64,000 nt of DNA from Lethocerus indicus. Its lineage: Eukaryota > Arthropoda > Insecta > Hemiptera > Belostomatidae. Positions 1 to 11,019 of the stretch are shown here, in pieces (positions within the stretch are counted from its first letter, which is position 1; the number at the start of each line of letters is the position of its first letter). The stretch spans positions 31,507,872 to 31,571,871 of the forward strand of contig JACDQD010000004.1 of the NCBI GenBank assembly GCA_019843655.1, read 5' to 3'. A model generated the notes under the pieces. That model was not told the origin of the DNA. It saw nothing but the letters and a program-made list of their open reading frames with translations, and did not search any database. A program made the translations under genes and the position numbers.

Positions 1-247
1 CGTTACTGTCGCCAATATTAGAGGCCGGCTCATACTTTCTTTGTACCACTTCATCTTCGACAGGTGCGAATGTTGTATCCGTAATGACACCCCTCAGTCT
101 CACGGCCTGCTTGTACCTGCCGGATTTCGAACGCTTGAATCTTGCTATTTCATTCTTCTCGGAGAATGTAACTTCTTGTATCCTCCCAGAAGTGTTGAGC
201 TTGAACGTTTGTTGAAACTTCTCATAGAACTTCCTGGCCCCAGACAT
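1..247 (-). CDS. 5' end of an unrecognised basic protein, truncated by the window edge
   Basis: An open frame on the minus strand starts at the ATG at 245-247 and stays open for 82 codons to the window edge. An in-frame TAA lies a few codons upstream, which supports this start. The N-terminus begins MSGARKFYEKFQQTF and continues into a basic stretch containing FKRSKSGRYKQAVRLRG, then turns acidic (PVEDEVV). No signal peptide or membrane segment is visible. The codon use and lack of stops look like real coding sequence, and its GC content is higher than that of the flanking AT-rich DNA. I do not recognise the family and assign no function. It could be a first coding exon or part of a longer exon, since the 3' part lies outside the window. 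Confidence 0.55.
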   Translation of the reverse strand, partial: MSGARKFYEKFQQTFKLNTSGRIQEVTFSEKNEIARFKRSKSGRYKQAVRLRGVITDTTFAPVEDEVVQRKYEPASNIGDSN

Positions 248-1861
248 CTTCAAAATTTATTCAGCGGATGATCTAAGATGAAAAATACTACATTATTAGC
301 AATAAATGAGTATTAAAGATTCTTCTTAATATCTGTTTACACCAACTAGGGGAAATGAACTTCATAATTAACACTCACATGTTATCTAGTTACGAATTTT
401 ACTGTATATAAATACTCATTTAAAAACTTAAACAGTTGATACAAGTCTTACATCGGTTTCAACCAAGCACTGACTGATTTTCAAGTTTTCAATTCCGTTG
501 GAAGCTAGGGAATAATCTTATCAACATCTTGTCATCGTACAGATAAACACTACAATTGACATATTAAGGCAGTCATTATTACTGATTATTATACTATTAC
601 TTTCAGAAAAATATTTAGCGCATGAATCCAAAAAATTTTAATTATGCCTTATATCTAAGAATGTATCTTTTTATAAATAGCCGCAGAAATCTCATATTTA
701 TTTCTTTTTAGTAAACTAACAAAAAATCTATGGTAACAATTATAATACATTATCAATGTATTATAAGTGTTATTAAACTAACAAAAAACTAAAGTATGGT
801 AACAATTATATTACATTATCACTGTATTATAAGAGTTACAAAACAGTAATTTAGTAGGTAATACATTTTGTTGCATGAATATCTTTTCTAATACTGAAGC
901 TAAAAGAATAAATAGATCTACCTGAATTAATTTTTTTGGTGTTAAATTGGTTTAAACTGAATATGAAAATAACACAAAAATAATGCAATTTATTTATTTT
1001 CCATATACATTTAATATATCAAATTGCAGCTTTCAAAAATAATAAATTATTAGGATCAACTCATTCTTGCTTGATAACACATAAAAAAATAAAAATACAT
1101 CAGTTTTCATACTATATTTATTTAATTACAGGATTTATTATACAGTGAACTACAGTAATTGTAGAAAGAATTATTTTATGTAATAAAATTTTTTACTAAA
1201 ACAAAATCAAAATAAATAATAATTAAAATTTAAAATAACTGATTTTTAATTTATGTTGAGTGGAGCATTATGTATTTATGGAGAGTATGTTTTCCTTTAA
1301 ATATAGAAAAAATATTTTAGAGTCAATTACCCACCTCCCACATGATAAAATCACAACTTCTATACCTGAATAAATAAATATACTAATGAGTTTTGTTTTA
1401 TTAACAAGAACTTCTTATAAAAACTAATACATAGCACCAATATATTAGTTAACATCAATATATCTAATGTCAGAATATAATAATATAAATTAATTTTGTA
1501 ATAAGGTGAAATCACATCTAATGACTTAAATAAGCTTGAGCTAATTGTACCCTCTTTACCTCAGAACCTTAATACAGGAGATCCAATGTTATTATTACTA
1601 ACTTAAAAGAAACTAACACAAGGTATTGTGGTTCATTACAGAATCTGTACAAACAATATTTCTTCAAATTATCTTTGATTTTCCAAAAAGAAATTATTTA
1701 TGCAACTTCATTCCAAAATTAAAGGAATAATTGAACCCACCAATAATTGAAGATTAAATTAAGAATTAAATTTAAGTTATTAAAATATAGTTTCTTTAAT
1801 ATAATATCAAACCCCAAGAAAAAATATAGAATTACACCAATATTAATTCTACAGATTGAAC
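248..1861. other. AT-rich intergenic stretch between two minus-strand genes
   Basis: No coding exon is supported here. It would hold the promoter of the left-edge gene and the 3' untranslated region of the ETFRF1-like gene. The only structure I see is a two-copy direct repeat at 711-838, listed separately. Confidence 0.6.
711..838. repeat. Two-copy imperfect tandem repeat, about 63-65 bp
   Basis: Two adjacent copies share the elements AAACTAACAAAAAA, TATGGTAACAATTATA, TACATTATCA and TGTATTATAAG in the same order. The first runs roughly 711-773 and the second 774-838, with a small insertion in the second. This looks like a simple local duplication in AT-rich DNA. Confidence 0.75.
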
Positions 1862-2910
1862 TTATTTGTTGTCATCACTATATCTTCTCTTAAGGGTCCT
1901 ATATTTCTTCAGCATATACAATGCTTCAATCTCTTTCTTGATATATTCTCCATGTCCCAGCAGTGTCTTAATTTTTTCAGGGTCAGTAACATCTTTGTTT
2001 TTCAAAAATGCTTTTTTCAAACGTGTTCTAAAAAAATCGTAACCTTGAGGATAGTCCTTACCCATATGCAGGAGCTGAAAAGAACACAGCAGAATGAGAA
2101 ATGTGTGTATATATATATATTAGTTTTATGTATATTGTATTAATGTATCGAATGAACATGTACATATATATAATGTTCATACAAATTGTTATGTAATAAC
2201 ATTCTTCAACCTACTTCTGGCCTTGATATTATGACCTTGTGGCCAAATGAAATGATTCCCAAATGTGGCAAAGCAGTAAACAAAATAATATACTTCACAT
2301 TTTTATTTTAACTGGCTTACCACACTCCTGATTTATTATTTTTTTGCTAATATTTCAATTTAATGATAGGTCATAATACAGGCTCTAAGTTTATAAAATG
2401 CAAAATGATGATGATGATGAATTTTATCCTATAAAATTAAAATATTACTGTTATTTTTTCCTGCAGCACAATTTAAAAGGCATTTTTAAATTAAGGTTCT
2501 TGCAAATAATTTGAATTTAATATACTATTAAACTGAAGTGGGATAGTTCTGTTTCTGTAAACAGTGAATCTGAATTAAGGATATACTTGAAAATAGTCTT
2601 CATATACCAAAACTTAGTTAGCAACATGTAAAAAAATTATGTCATCATTACAGAACCATCTCAATGATAACTCTAGTATGACAAGTAAAGTACTAACAAC
2701 AATATCTTTTTATTTATTTTCTATCCATCGTAATGGATTTACTTTATGGAAAAATGTCCCTACGTGTGTACTATAAATGTGTGCACTGATTGTGTACAGA
2801 AACAAAATAAGTATTGGTAAAATAGAGATACTGCAGTAATGAGAATGTGTCGGGATTTCAACATTTATTACCGTTTTATAAAGGTCTATCACCTTCGACC
2901 TTTGCGACAT
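1862..2910 (-). CDS. Etfrf1: ETFRF1-like LYR-motif protein (electron transfer flavoprotein regulatory factor 1, LYRM5)
   Basis: Two exons, 2872-2910 and 1862-2074, join in phase 0 across a GT-AG intron to give 83 residues, the usual size of this small mitochondrial family. The first exon encodes [13 protein letters not shown]. Its LYK is the LYR-type tripeptide, and ETFRF1 proteins also commonly have LYK. The second exon continues LLHMGKDYP and contains [14 protein letters not shown] and then a C-terminal helix with [12 protein letters not shown], all in the family order. Known members act in the mitochondrial matrix with the acyl carrier protein and remove FAD from electron transfer flavoprotein, which lowers fatty-acid oxidation electron flow. 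That role is inferred from family membership. The gene is divergent from sideroflexin, another mitochondrial gene, with the 61-bp repeat array between them. Confidence 0.92.
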
Positions 2911-3659
2911 CGCGTTCTATACGAAGACAACAAAAGACCACCGGGAATTATGCAATATATATATCGGTTAAACGTGAAATTAGTGTAGCGCACAAAACGA
3001 AAACACAGACTGAAATTGTAACCTTCACCTCCCAACGTCCTACAGCTCCACACTACGTAATTAAAAGAGAAGCCAATCGGATTCGATTCCGTTTCCCGCC
3101 CTACTTTCTCCTCTATTTAAAAGGAGAATATAATTTTTATGTACAATACAAAACGCGTATAATACAACAGATCATACAGTGCGATTCATAAAATTAATTC
3201 ATTATTTGTCTATAATCAAACGTTGCTTTAAAGAACCACGGCTACAAGACTTTCTGCATAAATTATGAACACCCGCTGTATGTAACACACCATTATTTTT
3301 GAAACTGTTAATTAATTACCTATTACAAACTACATTGTTCTGACTAACGTAAAACACTAAATACATTATATAAATATTTAACTTTCAATATTTTTGTAAT
3401 AGGTTTATGAAAAACTTAAGGTAAAGGGGGTAAAGGGTCTTTCTTTCTTATTAAGAAAGAAGTTTCGGTTTTTCCTCTTTTCTTCATCCTTTTTATGTTA
3501 CATACTGGGCTGATTATCTGTGTATTGTATTCGCTTCAAAATTACCCAAATAATTAGATAAATTTATGATCTAGTCGTTAGTAAATACCTGTTCAATTTT
3601 GTACCGATAGCGACATCTGTAGTCCGAATCATGAACTTTCACAATGGGATAACTTGAGA
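2911..3659. promoter_or_regulatory. Upstream region of the ETFRF1-like gene
   Basis: This gene-free stretch lies between the ETFRF1 start and the repeat array and should include its promoter. CpG dinucleotides are locally frequent just upstream of the start (around 2900-3120), as at the other promoters in the window. No TATA box or other core element is convincing. A degenerate repeat unit without the CTCF-like core may occupy about 3601-3659. Confidence 0.4.
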
Positions 3660-4269
3660 GCGTTGATACGGACGCTGGTAGTTTGAAAAATCGCCACCAG
3701 GGGGCAGCACTGCACGGGAAGTACCGACACTAGCGCTAGTAGTTCCGGAAATCGCCACCAGGGGGCGGTACTGCACGGGAAGTACCGACACTAGCGCTAG
3801 TAGTTCCGGAAATCGCCACCAGGGGGCGGTACTGCACGGGAAGTACCGACACTAGCGCTAGTAGTTCCGGAAATCGCCACCAGGGGGCGGTACTGCACGG
3901 GAAGTACCGACACTAGCGCTAGTAGTTCCGGAAATCGCCACCAGGGGGCGGTACTGCACGGGAAGTACCGACACTAGCGCTAGTAGTTCCAGAAATCGCC
4001 ACCAGGGGGCGGCACTGCACGGGAAGTACCGATACTAGCGCTAGTAGTTCCGGAAATCGCCACCAGGGGGCGGTACTGCACGGGAAGTGTCGATACTGGC
4101 GCTAGTAGTTCCAGAAATCGCCACCAGGGGGCGGCACTGCACGGGAAGTACCGATACTAGCGCTAGTAGTTCCAGAAATCACCGCTAGGGGGCGGCAATG
4201 CACGGGAAGTGTCGATACTAGCGCTAGTAGTTCCAGAATTTACCACCAGGGGGCAGCACTGCACGGGAA
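3660..4269 (+). repeat. Ten-unit 61-bp tandem array with CTCF-like core motifs
   Basis: Ten units start at 3660, 3721, 3782, 3843, 3904, 3965, 4026, 4087, 4148 and 4209, with an exact 61-bp period. Units 2-5 are identical and the outer ones have diverged. Nine units contain CCACCAGGGGGC exactly, at 3694, 3755, 3816, 3877, 3938, 3999, 4060, 4121 and 4243. Unit 9 has CCGCTAGGGGGC at 4182. The context agrees with the vertebrate CTCF consensus TGGCCACCAGGGGGCGCTA. All cores point the same way. Most units also contain the palindrome ACTAGCGCTAGT and several contain TTCCGGAA. The array sits between two divergent genes, about 750 bp from one start and 1.15 kb from the other. The repeat itself is certain. 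An insulator role is inference. Confidence 0.95.
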
Positions 4270-5423
4270 GTTACCAAATTCAAACCGAGCGACCTCCTTG
4301 CATCTCATGTTCTCCTGATACAAATCCTGATACTTTTTTCCCGACCGAAAAATTAAAAATATTAAAATATCAATATATACACCGATTTTTCGTTAATTTG
4401 GTAACAAATGAATCTGTTAAGGCTTGTAACAAATTATACAAATTACATACAATTGTACAAATTATACGTATTATTTTGAAAAATATTTTATACGATGATC
4501 GTTGTCTATTTGCCTGTGTGCCGGCCTGATGTGCAGTCTTATTATTTCTTACAAGAGCCACTCTTGATGCCTGCGACGTTTTTGTGCTAAAACGAAATCT
4601 TTTCTTTTTAGCAACAGGATAGACGATAAGGGAGCTTCGTTCGCGATGGTAGTGACAAATGGGTAGACAGGAAAAAAAGGTTTTTGGTGAACGTTCACCT
4701 CGTACGGTGGAGTAAAGGTCTCTACATATAAGGTAAATTCCTTCTGGTTTTTCTCTAGTTTTTAAAAAAACAATTACTTTTATTGACTAATACTAATATT
4801 AACAATGCTCACGCACTGACTGAACCTGGACTGAATGGTCCCTTATAAAGCCTCTGAAGGGAATCGTTCGATCTATCTAGCGGCAAGTGTAATCCAACGA
4901 ATGCATTTAAATATATAAAATGATGAGTATAAAATGATGCAGGACACCGAGTGCGGTATGGATATCTTGTCAATGGTGTAATCCGCATTACAGCTAGGCT
5001 AGTTCAAAGATGTTCTTACAAGGAGAAATCGATTAAAAAAAAAATAAACCGGGGTCAACATCGGAAGGAGCGGCGTGAATGAGTGATGGGAGGTCTAGAA
5101 AAAAACTAAAGAGAACGAGTCACAATTCGAAATACCTGCTTTACCCCCACCACTTTCAAGAAAATCAATTTTGTAGTCGCCAACAGCTTCAGGCTCAGTT
5201 CTATTCTCCGTTCGTTGACTTCGTGCCGTTCGGCTCTCTGTTTTTTTTTCCTTATTTTATTAATCCGGTTTTAACGCCCGGCTCACGTTTTTACAACGCG
5301 CTAATCACCGTCGACGGCCTCTCGCTCGTCTGCGTAAAGCGCAAATTGACATGAGATAACGCCCACTGCCGGCAACAGGAAATAAATATCTGGAGCCAGT
5401 TTTCGACGAATTTCAAGACGACA
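4270..5423. promoter_or_regulatory. Upstream and 5' untranslated region of sideroflexin
   Basis: No coding exon is supported. CpG frequency rises towards 5400, which fits a promoter and 5' untranslated region for the gene starting at 5424. No clear TATA box or initiator could be picked out with confidence. Confidence 0.4.
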
Positions 5424-6612
5424 ATGTCGAAATTGCAGGCTATTAATATAGAGGAGCCGAGATGGGATCAAAGCACCTACTTGGGAAGGGCCAAACACTT
5501 CTTCACCGTCACAAACCCAAGGAATTTGCTCTACAGTTCTTCTGTTCTCGAATCTTCGAGGGATATTGTTTTAAAACACAGGTATACACTTATATAATTC
5601 GGACTCTTTGCTTTAGCTTTTCAAGTTTTTTTTTCTTACATTTTAACCAAATTGAGACTACTCGTTGTTGGTAAATTAAATTCTGACAATTATGTTTCAC
5701 TCCATAATATTTATCGTTGCGATTTAAATGAAGCCATTCTGCCTAAATATAAAGTTGTTAAATGGCAGTAGTAATATTATTATAGTTTTCATTTAGGAAG
5801 GTTCCATGACATTCATAAAATCAACATTAATATTTATGAGACCTTGTGGATAAGTTTTTCTATCTGTTACTTCAGTTCAGGGCTTGATATTTCTTTTTTT
5901 GAAATTAAAAAAGTAGAAATAATTTGTATTATAATTACTCGATACATTTGTATTATTAATAATGAACAGTGAAAAAGAACATAAATAATCATTGTAATTG
6001 TTTTTTATGTCTTGAATATTATATGTTCCCTATGGAAGTAATATAGTAAATGTTGCAATATACGTAGTTATTAGCTATACTCCTTCTGTTTTTTAGCTTT
6101 GGCATCCAACATTTTTTATTTTTGTCGTAGACTATATATATAAGTCTAACAATATTTCCACAGGGCAAAAACACCATTAGGGGATGGTATAACAATAGAT
6201 GATCTTTATAAAGCGAAAACAATTTATGATTCTGCATTTCATCCAGTAACTGGTGAGAAAATGTTTATACTCGGTAGAATGTCTGCTCAAGTTCCGATGA
6301 ATATGCTCATTACTGGATGCATGATGACTTTTTATAAGTAAGTAAAAATGAATTCAATAATATTGCAATTTGTCCTAGTTTTGTGAAATTTAAAAGTACG
6401 CTATTAAGGTTTTATCCATTTACAGATCAACACCTGCAGTAGTTTTCTGGCAATGGGTAAATCAATCTTTTAATGCCTTAGTAAATTACTGTAATCGAAG
6501 TGGGTCACACATGCCTTTGGAGTAAGTTGGGCACATTTCCAATTACTATTTCACTTATTTCTTAATCTATTAAAGATTATCATGATCTTATTGAGCATTT
6601 AATGAGTTTCCT

Positions 6613-6669
<57 letters not shown>

Positions 6670-8135
6670 ATTTAGTTATTAACATACTTAATATTTTAAT
6701 ACTAACATGTGCTGTTAGTACTAGTTAGGACTATGATTAGTAATAGTTTACAGTGGATTTATGTTTAGTCCAATTTAATTGTTTTCTCAATGTTGGCAAA
6801 ATCAAGGTCAAATTAATGAGCTGCTTGTTTCTGTTCTATTCTGATGAAACTCAACACTTGTGTTTCATTTGTGTGTTTTATTATTCCTTTGAATAATAAT
6901 GACAAAGTCATCAAACGATGAATTATTACCTCAATAGAATTATTAATTTTAAAATATACACCCATTTCAAATGGAATCAAAATAAAAAGTTTTGCTTATC
7001 TATGTATAGATCCAAAAGATTAAGTAATTCAAATGTATATTTCTATTAATTTAATTTTTTAGGACAATCAGCAAATCATATGTGCTTGCTACTGGAGGTG
7101 CTGTAACAACTGCATTATTACTTAATAGAATGGTTAAGGTAAATCAATAAATATTGAATTTTATTAATGTTGTTTTATTAATTTTTAATTTTCATTTTAT
7201 ATAAATGTTGCATATAAAAAGATTCAGATTATTATTTTCTAATGTATTAATATGTGTATTTATGTATATAATAGCCAGATTTTTCATTATTAAATGTTTT
7301 CATTTTCAGACTGCTCCGCCCATTATTGGAAGATTTGTACCATTTGCTGCTGTAGCTGCAGCCAATTGTGTAAACATTCCCGCAATGAGAAGCAAGTAAA
7401 GTGAAAATAGTATTGTCTTTTAGTTTTCTCACATATGTTCAAAAATGAGCGTGTCCATAATTAAAATGATAACTTTAATTATAGCAATTCGCAATAACTT
7501 CATATCAACATCGAAATATGTGTAGGTAATTTATGTTTTAAATAACTTCATCCAGGGAATTGACGGAAGGTATTAAGGTTTTTGATGCCAACAATAATGA
7601 ATTGGGGATGTCACGAAGAGCAGCAGTTGAGGGAACAATTGCTGTGATTATTAGCCGAATAGTAATGGCCAGTCCAAGCATGGGTATGTTACATTTGTTT
7701 TTTTTTTAATTTACATTAGGAACATAATAACAAACCTGATTTTTTTTTTGGTTAAGGTTTCTCACCCCTGTTGATGAATGTACTTGAGAGAAAGAATTTT
7801 TTTGTAAATCGAAGATGGCTTGAACCTACCGTTCAAGTATTATTTGCTGGGTTCCTTTTAACATTTGCCACACCTCTCGCATGTGCCCTATTTGTTCAAA
7901 AAGCACCGATAAAGGTTGAAAAACTTGAGCCAGATCTCCAGGTTAGTCAGAATTATATTACTTCCATGAATTAGAAAAGTGAACTTGTTTTAAATTGGAT
8001 CTTAAAATATATGAGTTTGTCATATATATCAGCACTGTTTTACTTAATGGTACCTACTAATTGTGTTTTTTGTAGGAGGTAGCAGCGAAAATTGAACCTC
8101 GTCCATCAATAGTTTATTACAATAAGGGTCTTTAA
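5424..8135 (+). CDS. Sfxn1-3: Sideroflexin-1/3-type mitochondrial serine transporter
   Basis: Eight exons (5424-5581, 6164-6337, 6426-6521, 7063-7138, 7310-7395, 7556-7683, 7757-7941, 8076-8135) join in phase to 320 residues, the normal length. The start gives [19 protein letters not shown]. Hallmarks in order are FFTVTNPRN, the stretch [57 protein letters not shown] with NIP, and the C-terminus VYYNKGL. The several hydrophobic segments fit the multi-pass inner-membrane fold of the family. SFXN1/3 proteins import serine into mitochondria for one-carbon metabolism. That is family knowledge and is not visible in the sequence. An AATAAA lies at 8153-8158, just after the stop. Intron 3 contains a long TA microsatellite. 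I see no defect in the gene. Confidence 0.97.
6616..6665. repeat. (TA)n microsatellite in sideroflexin intron 3
   Basis: About 25 consecutive AT dinucleotides without interruption, inside the intron between 6521 and 7063. Confidence 0.95.
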
Positions 8136-11019
8136 AAAATGCACATATTAGAAATAAAATAAAAAAGGCTTTAGTAAGATGAAAAGATCTTGAATATTTA
8201 GAAAAATGACAATAATATATTGTGTTGGCTAAATAAATAGTTGCTGAGGAGTTTGCTAGAAATTTTTTTATAATTTAATTGAATAAAATGATTTCATTGT
8301 TTTTGTAAAGAACTTCTTCATCAATATTAATGGCTTGCTCTCAAAGTGGCAAAGTGCCTATTATAATGAGAATAAGTTGAGAGGATAGATGGAGATAGAG
8401 AATCCCATCATGATGAAGAATCAAAGCTGCCGTATAGCTTAAATGCTGGATCACCAAGTTAGAGTTTTGAAATAGAATTAATTTTAAAGTAAGTACTTAT
8501 TATTAATTAATAATGAAAGAAGGTTTAGTTTTATTATTATGACCATTGTGAATAAACATTATTTTGTTGTTTATTAAATGAAAACTATTTCAGTTTATTA
8601 TGAAATAAGGAAATCAGAATGTAATTTATTTTGTCCTGATTTTATTCTGTAACTAATCGTTCTTTTTATGCAATTGAATCTGAGTAATTCAGTTCTGATG
8701 ATTAAGTAAAAGTTATATCATTGTATTGCATAAAATTATAGCTTTGGAATATGTTTTTATTTTTATTTGCAGTCATATATAATGGAATATAAAATATTTT
8801 CTCATGTCTAATATTATGCTGATCAATGAATTTATAGAACACTTACTCTGAGCTTTGTAATATATGTTTGTATCTTTTTTTATATATGTCTTACTTTATG
8901 TTATGGTTTCTTTATTGTAATGTAAGGTGGCATTTATGTGAGCTGAGAATGAAGAATATGAATCTCTAATACTGTACAAATTGTAATTTTGTTTTCCACT
9001 GCACTGAAAATTTGCCTTATGATTTTGTGGAAATAAGAAAAGTACAATCAAGATTATGACTAGTATCATAACAAATCATTTTATAACTTTTTATGAGAGC
9101 ATTATTAACATTGTTTCTCAGGTATGTATTTGTTTATAGTAAACTATAACTTGAATCAGAGAAAAAAACTAACTATACTAGTATAAATTAAAATATCTGA
9201 TGCATATATGATCTATGTATTTTGTTTGGGAAAATACTTACATTTTAGGTGTCTGACACCTAACACATCTAAGGAGTACTGCTCATATGAAATGAATGAA
9301 TCTTCATCACTGCCTTAAAATAATGTAATCTTAATTGTATGAGGTATGTAGTATAATAAATTTTAATTTCTGCATATTTTATTATATATTTTTGTTTTGA
9401 ATTTCATGAATGATAGTTTTACAGTTATTACTGTTCCTTGCTTTAACTTTTTATATATAAATATTGTATCATTAATATATTTTCTTAATGGCTCCATTTT
9501 TTTCAGAAAGTTAATTCACGAATGGTGGGTTAAATTAAAATAATCAGTTTTATTGATAGGTTGCAGATAGCATTTTGGCTTTAAAATTTTAATTGTCATT
9601 TCTGAGACTTCAAATATTATTTATCTTGGGTTTTTCTTCTACAATAATATTTACATTCTAATTTAGAAGCCTACTTGGTTATTTGTAAGTTATTCAATAT
9701 GTGATAATAATTTTGTTATAATATATTTGTTAATCTTTTATTGTGTTTCTATTATCCACAACACATCTTTATTGTCATCAATGGTTTGATAATTTTTATA
9801 AGTGGAAGCAACATTCATTGTACAAATAAAATTACACTAAATGTACATTTTTTAACAAGAGTACTAATAACCTTGAGTTATAAGTCATTAGATGAGTAAT
9901 AATTAACTAATGTGTCCTAAGCTGCATGGTATCAAGGGGAAGACTACGTTGATTTTGGAAATAGAATCCACTTCCAGTTCATATGTTCAGTACCAAATAA
10001 TTTTAGGTACAAAAGTTTAAAGTATTAGTAATAAGATCAGTGTACACGAATAATAATATGGACAGTATAAGGTTAATTATTTTATCTGACACGAACTGTA
10101 CAGAAAACTGTTCTGTTGAAAACGTTATGAAAAAAGTAACATAGAAAATTGCATTAACGGTATTATCAATGGATAATTATACATTAGATTAAGAAGTATC
10201 AGTGCTAAGTATAACTATTTTACTGACAGAATACAACTGCTTAATACCAAATAGCCAAGTGGAAACGGATAATTACCAAAGTGATGTTATTAGATACCAA
10301 CACCAAACCAGCTTAAACTGCCTATTTTTGAATACCTACAAAAACAATAAATGAATTATTTCGAATCGACGCTTTTTTAGTTATATTTTGAATGAAAACT
10401 GTTCAAGTGAATTTGGAAGAGCAGAGCTGCTACCTGGCGGTCATCGAGCGATTTGCCTTTCATTTGACAGAGTAGTGAAGTGTTAAGAGGTTATTTCTGA
10501 AATAATATGTTCCGTTTGTAATTTATTTTATTGCTTTATAAGTAATAGGATGTAATGAGAAATTAACGCCTTGTTCATATGGTATGGTTATTTCGGGTTT
10601 TAGTTTTATTGTTTTTTGTTTCCTGGCGTGTATAATACAGTATTGATAAATATCCGGCTTCTCGTTGCTGCAATTTCTTGCGACTTACTTCAACATTATT
10701 AATTCAACTACTTTCTTATTTACGCTGTTGGGTTTGAGTCTTTTATGTTCACTATGGAGTAATGTCCTGACTGTGGTTATCATTACTTTCTCTTTCTACT
10801 GGGTGTGCACGTTGAATCAGTTTACAAGTTTCACATTTCTCTCACAATCGTTTGCGTGTAATTATCCAAAAGTAATTAAGTTTTGATAATTTTGTATTTG
10901 GACATAATTGCACTGTTTTCGTAAAAGATTGCTTTACTAACATTTTGTTATGTACGCTATTGGTTCGAATATATTATTTCTTATTGTTACTTCTAGTGAA
11001 GAAAAGTGATAAGCCCAAA
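8136..11019. other. Sideroflexin 3' region and Dctn1 5' region, no coding exon seen
   Basis: The first part is AT-rich and has several AATAAA-like signals, so it probably holds the sideroflexin 3' untranslated region. CpG frequency rises around 10360-10480, a possible promoter zone for Dctn1. A good 3' splice site (TTACTTCTAG) ends at 10996, 23 bases before the Dctn1 ATG. The first Dctn1 exon is therefore probably noncoding and lies upstream. Its exact position is not clear. Confidence 0.5.

Noticed and set aside
3660..4269. CRISPR array
   Set aside because: The units are contiguous with no unique spacers, and the surrounding genome is eukaryotic.
10945..11019. In-frame upstream ATG giving Dctn1 a hydrophobic N-terminal leader
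   Set aside because: A strong splice acceptor ends at 10996, so this stretch is probably intronic. Dynactin is cytosolic and the family starts near the CAP-Gly domain.
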